Assembly (NCBI RefSeq): GCF_025642155.1
Contig: NZ_CP106798.1
Location: forward strand, 8,618,001-8,682,000
DNA from: Streptomyces sp. HUAS 15-9
Lineage (GTDB): Bacteria; Actinomycetota; Actinomycetes; Streptomycetales; Streptomycetaceae
Direction of reading: 5' to 3'
Length of the DNA: 64,000 nucleotides
Below the pieces are notes generated by a model. That model saw nothing but the letters and a program-made list of their open reading frames with translations. It made no database searches and was not told the origin of the DNA. Every line of letters starts with the position of its first letter. Position 1 is the stretch's first letter. Below, in pieces: positions 63,838 to 64,000 of the stretch. The position numbers and the translations under genes were made by a program.

Positions 63838-64000
63838 TCAGCCCGATCGGTACATCCCCGCCCGCGTGGTGCCATGCCCCAGTTCCCCGGCCCACTCCCG
63901 CAGTTCGGGTTCGGCCAGGCTCGTGCCCAGCCAGTCGTGGTCGAGGTCGACTCCTGGAAGGGACGGTACGACCGCGACGTGGAGCCCGGCAGCACGCGCC
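63838..64000 (-). CDS. 3' end of a gene, possibly HAD-type phosphatase
   Basis: The last 54 codons of a minus-strand gene that enters from the right edge: RAAGLHVAVVPSLPGVDLDH then DWLGTSLAEPELREWAGELG and a stop. The RAAGxxVxxVP pattern is like the C-terminal strand of HAD-superfamily phosphatases. The evidence is short, so the family is tentative. Confidence 0.4.
   Translation of the reverse strand, partial: ARAAGLHVAVVPSLPGVDLDHDWLGTSLAEPELREWAGELGHGTTRAGMYRSG

Overview
The window reads as chromosomal DNA of a Streptomyces or a close relative. It has very high GC with strong G/C third-position bias, many GTG starts, ATGA/GTGA translational couplings, Sec-type secreted proteins, SpoIIE-type PP2C phosphatases, DesK/DesR-like two-component pairs, a maleylpyruvate-isomerase (mycothiol-type) protein and TioE/Ere. 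No rRNA, tRNA, CRISPR array or phage module was seen.

Layout. 1-2.8 kb is a scar region: an SRPBCC fragment, a LuxR regulator that has lost its DNA-binding core, a DUF2993 membrane protein and an IS5-type transposase. 3-6.1 kb carries an exported M4 metallopeptidase and an exported metallophosphoesterase that converge on a strong hairpin, plus a possible IS110 scrap. 6.1-11.6 kb is a tightly overlapped five-gene minus-strand operon (GlxA regulator, TPP enzyme, SRPBCC protein, KASIII-like enzyme, HisC-like aminotransferase). It looks like a small biosynthetic pathway with no product I can name. 11.8-19.4 kb holds a two-component system and assorted secreted, VWA, M55, membrane and PP2C proteins. 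19.6-25.1 kb is a redox-type island: a Cys-containing winged-helix regulator, two related hemerythrin-cupin modules (one with the hemerythrin cut to 39 codons), a 7Fe ferredoxin, a third cupin, a membrane protein and a GAF-PP2C phosphatase. Three transcription units in it share a 29-30 bp upstream motif.

25.2-27.5 kb contains decayed, partly chimeric secreted-protein genes with a duplicated domain. 27.5-31.4 kb is an ABC transporter plus two-component operon. 31.6-34.6 kb has a COG4705 membrane protein and the divergent TioE/erythromycin-esterase pair. 34.6-43.8 kb is a surface-glycopolymer locus (PIG-L deacetylase with a propeller-like tail, acyltransferase, GT4-Stealth fusion, companion protein, second Stealth protein). 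43.8-49.6 kb has a frameshifted mycothiol-type protein, a PAS-GAF-PP2C-ATPase sensor, a roadblock protein and a beta-propeller protein.

49.6-62.4 kb is the most coherent part: a reactive-sulfur (sulfide/persulfide) island. It has two metallo-beta-lactamase persulfide-dioxygenase/rhodanese fusions, four single-domain rhodaneses (two with a membrane tail), two TauE/SafE exporters, two sulfide:quinone-reductase-like flavoproteins, thioredoxin, OsmC, TusE/DsrC-like and DsrE-like proteins, DUF302 and a CsoR-family repressor. That repressor has both sensing cysteines but lacks the copper histidine, so it is CstR-like. Eleven TACCC-GGGTA palindromes sit at the island's promoters, which suggests one persulfide-sensing regulon. 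The last 1.6 kb has two small proteins and the 3' end of a possible HAD phosphatase.

Several genes carry a single one-base frameshift, often at a G/C run. These may be sequence errors or real decay and are flagged individually.
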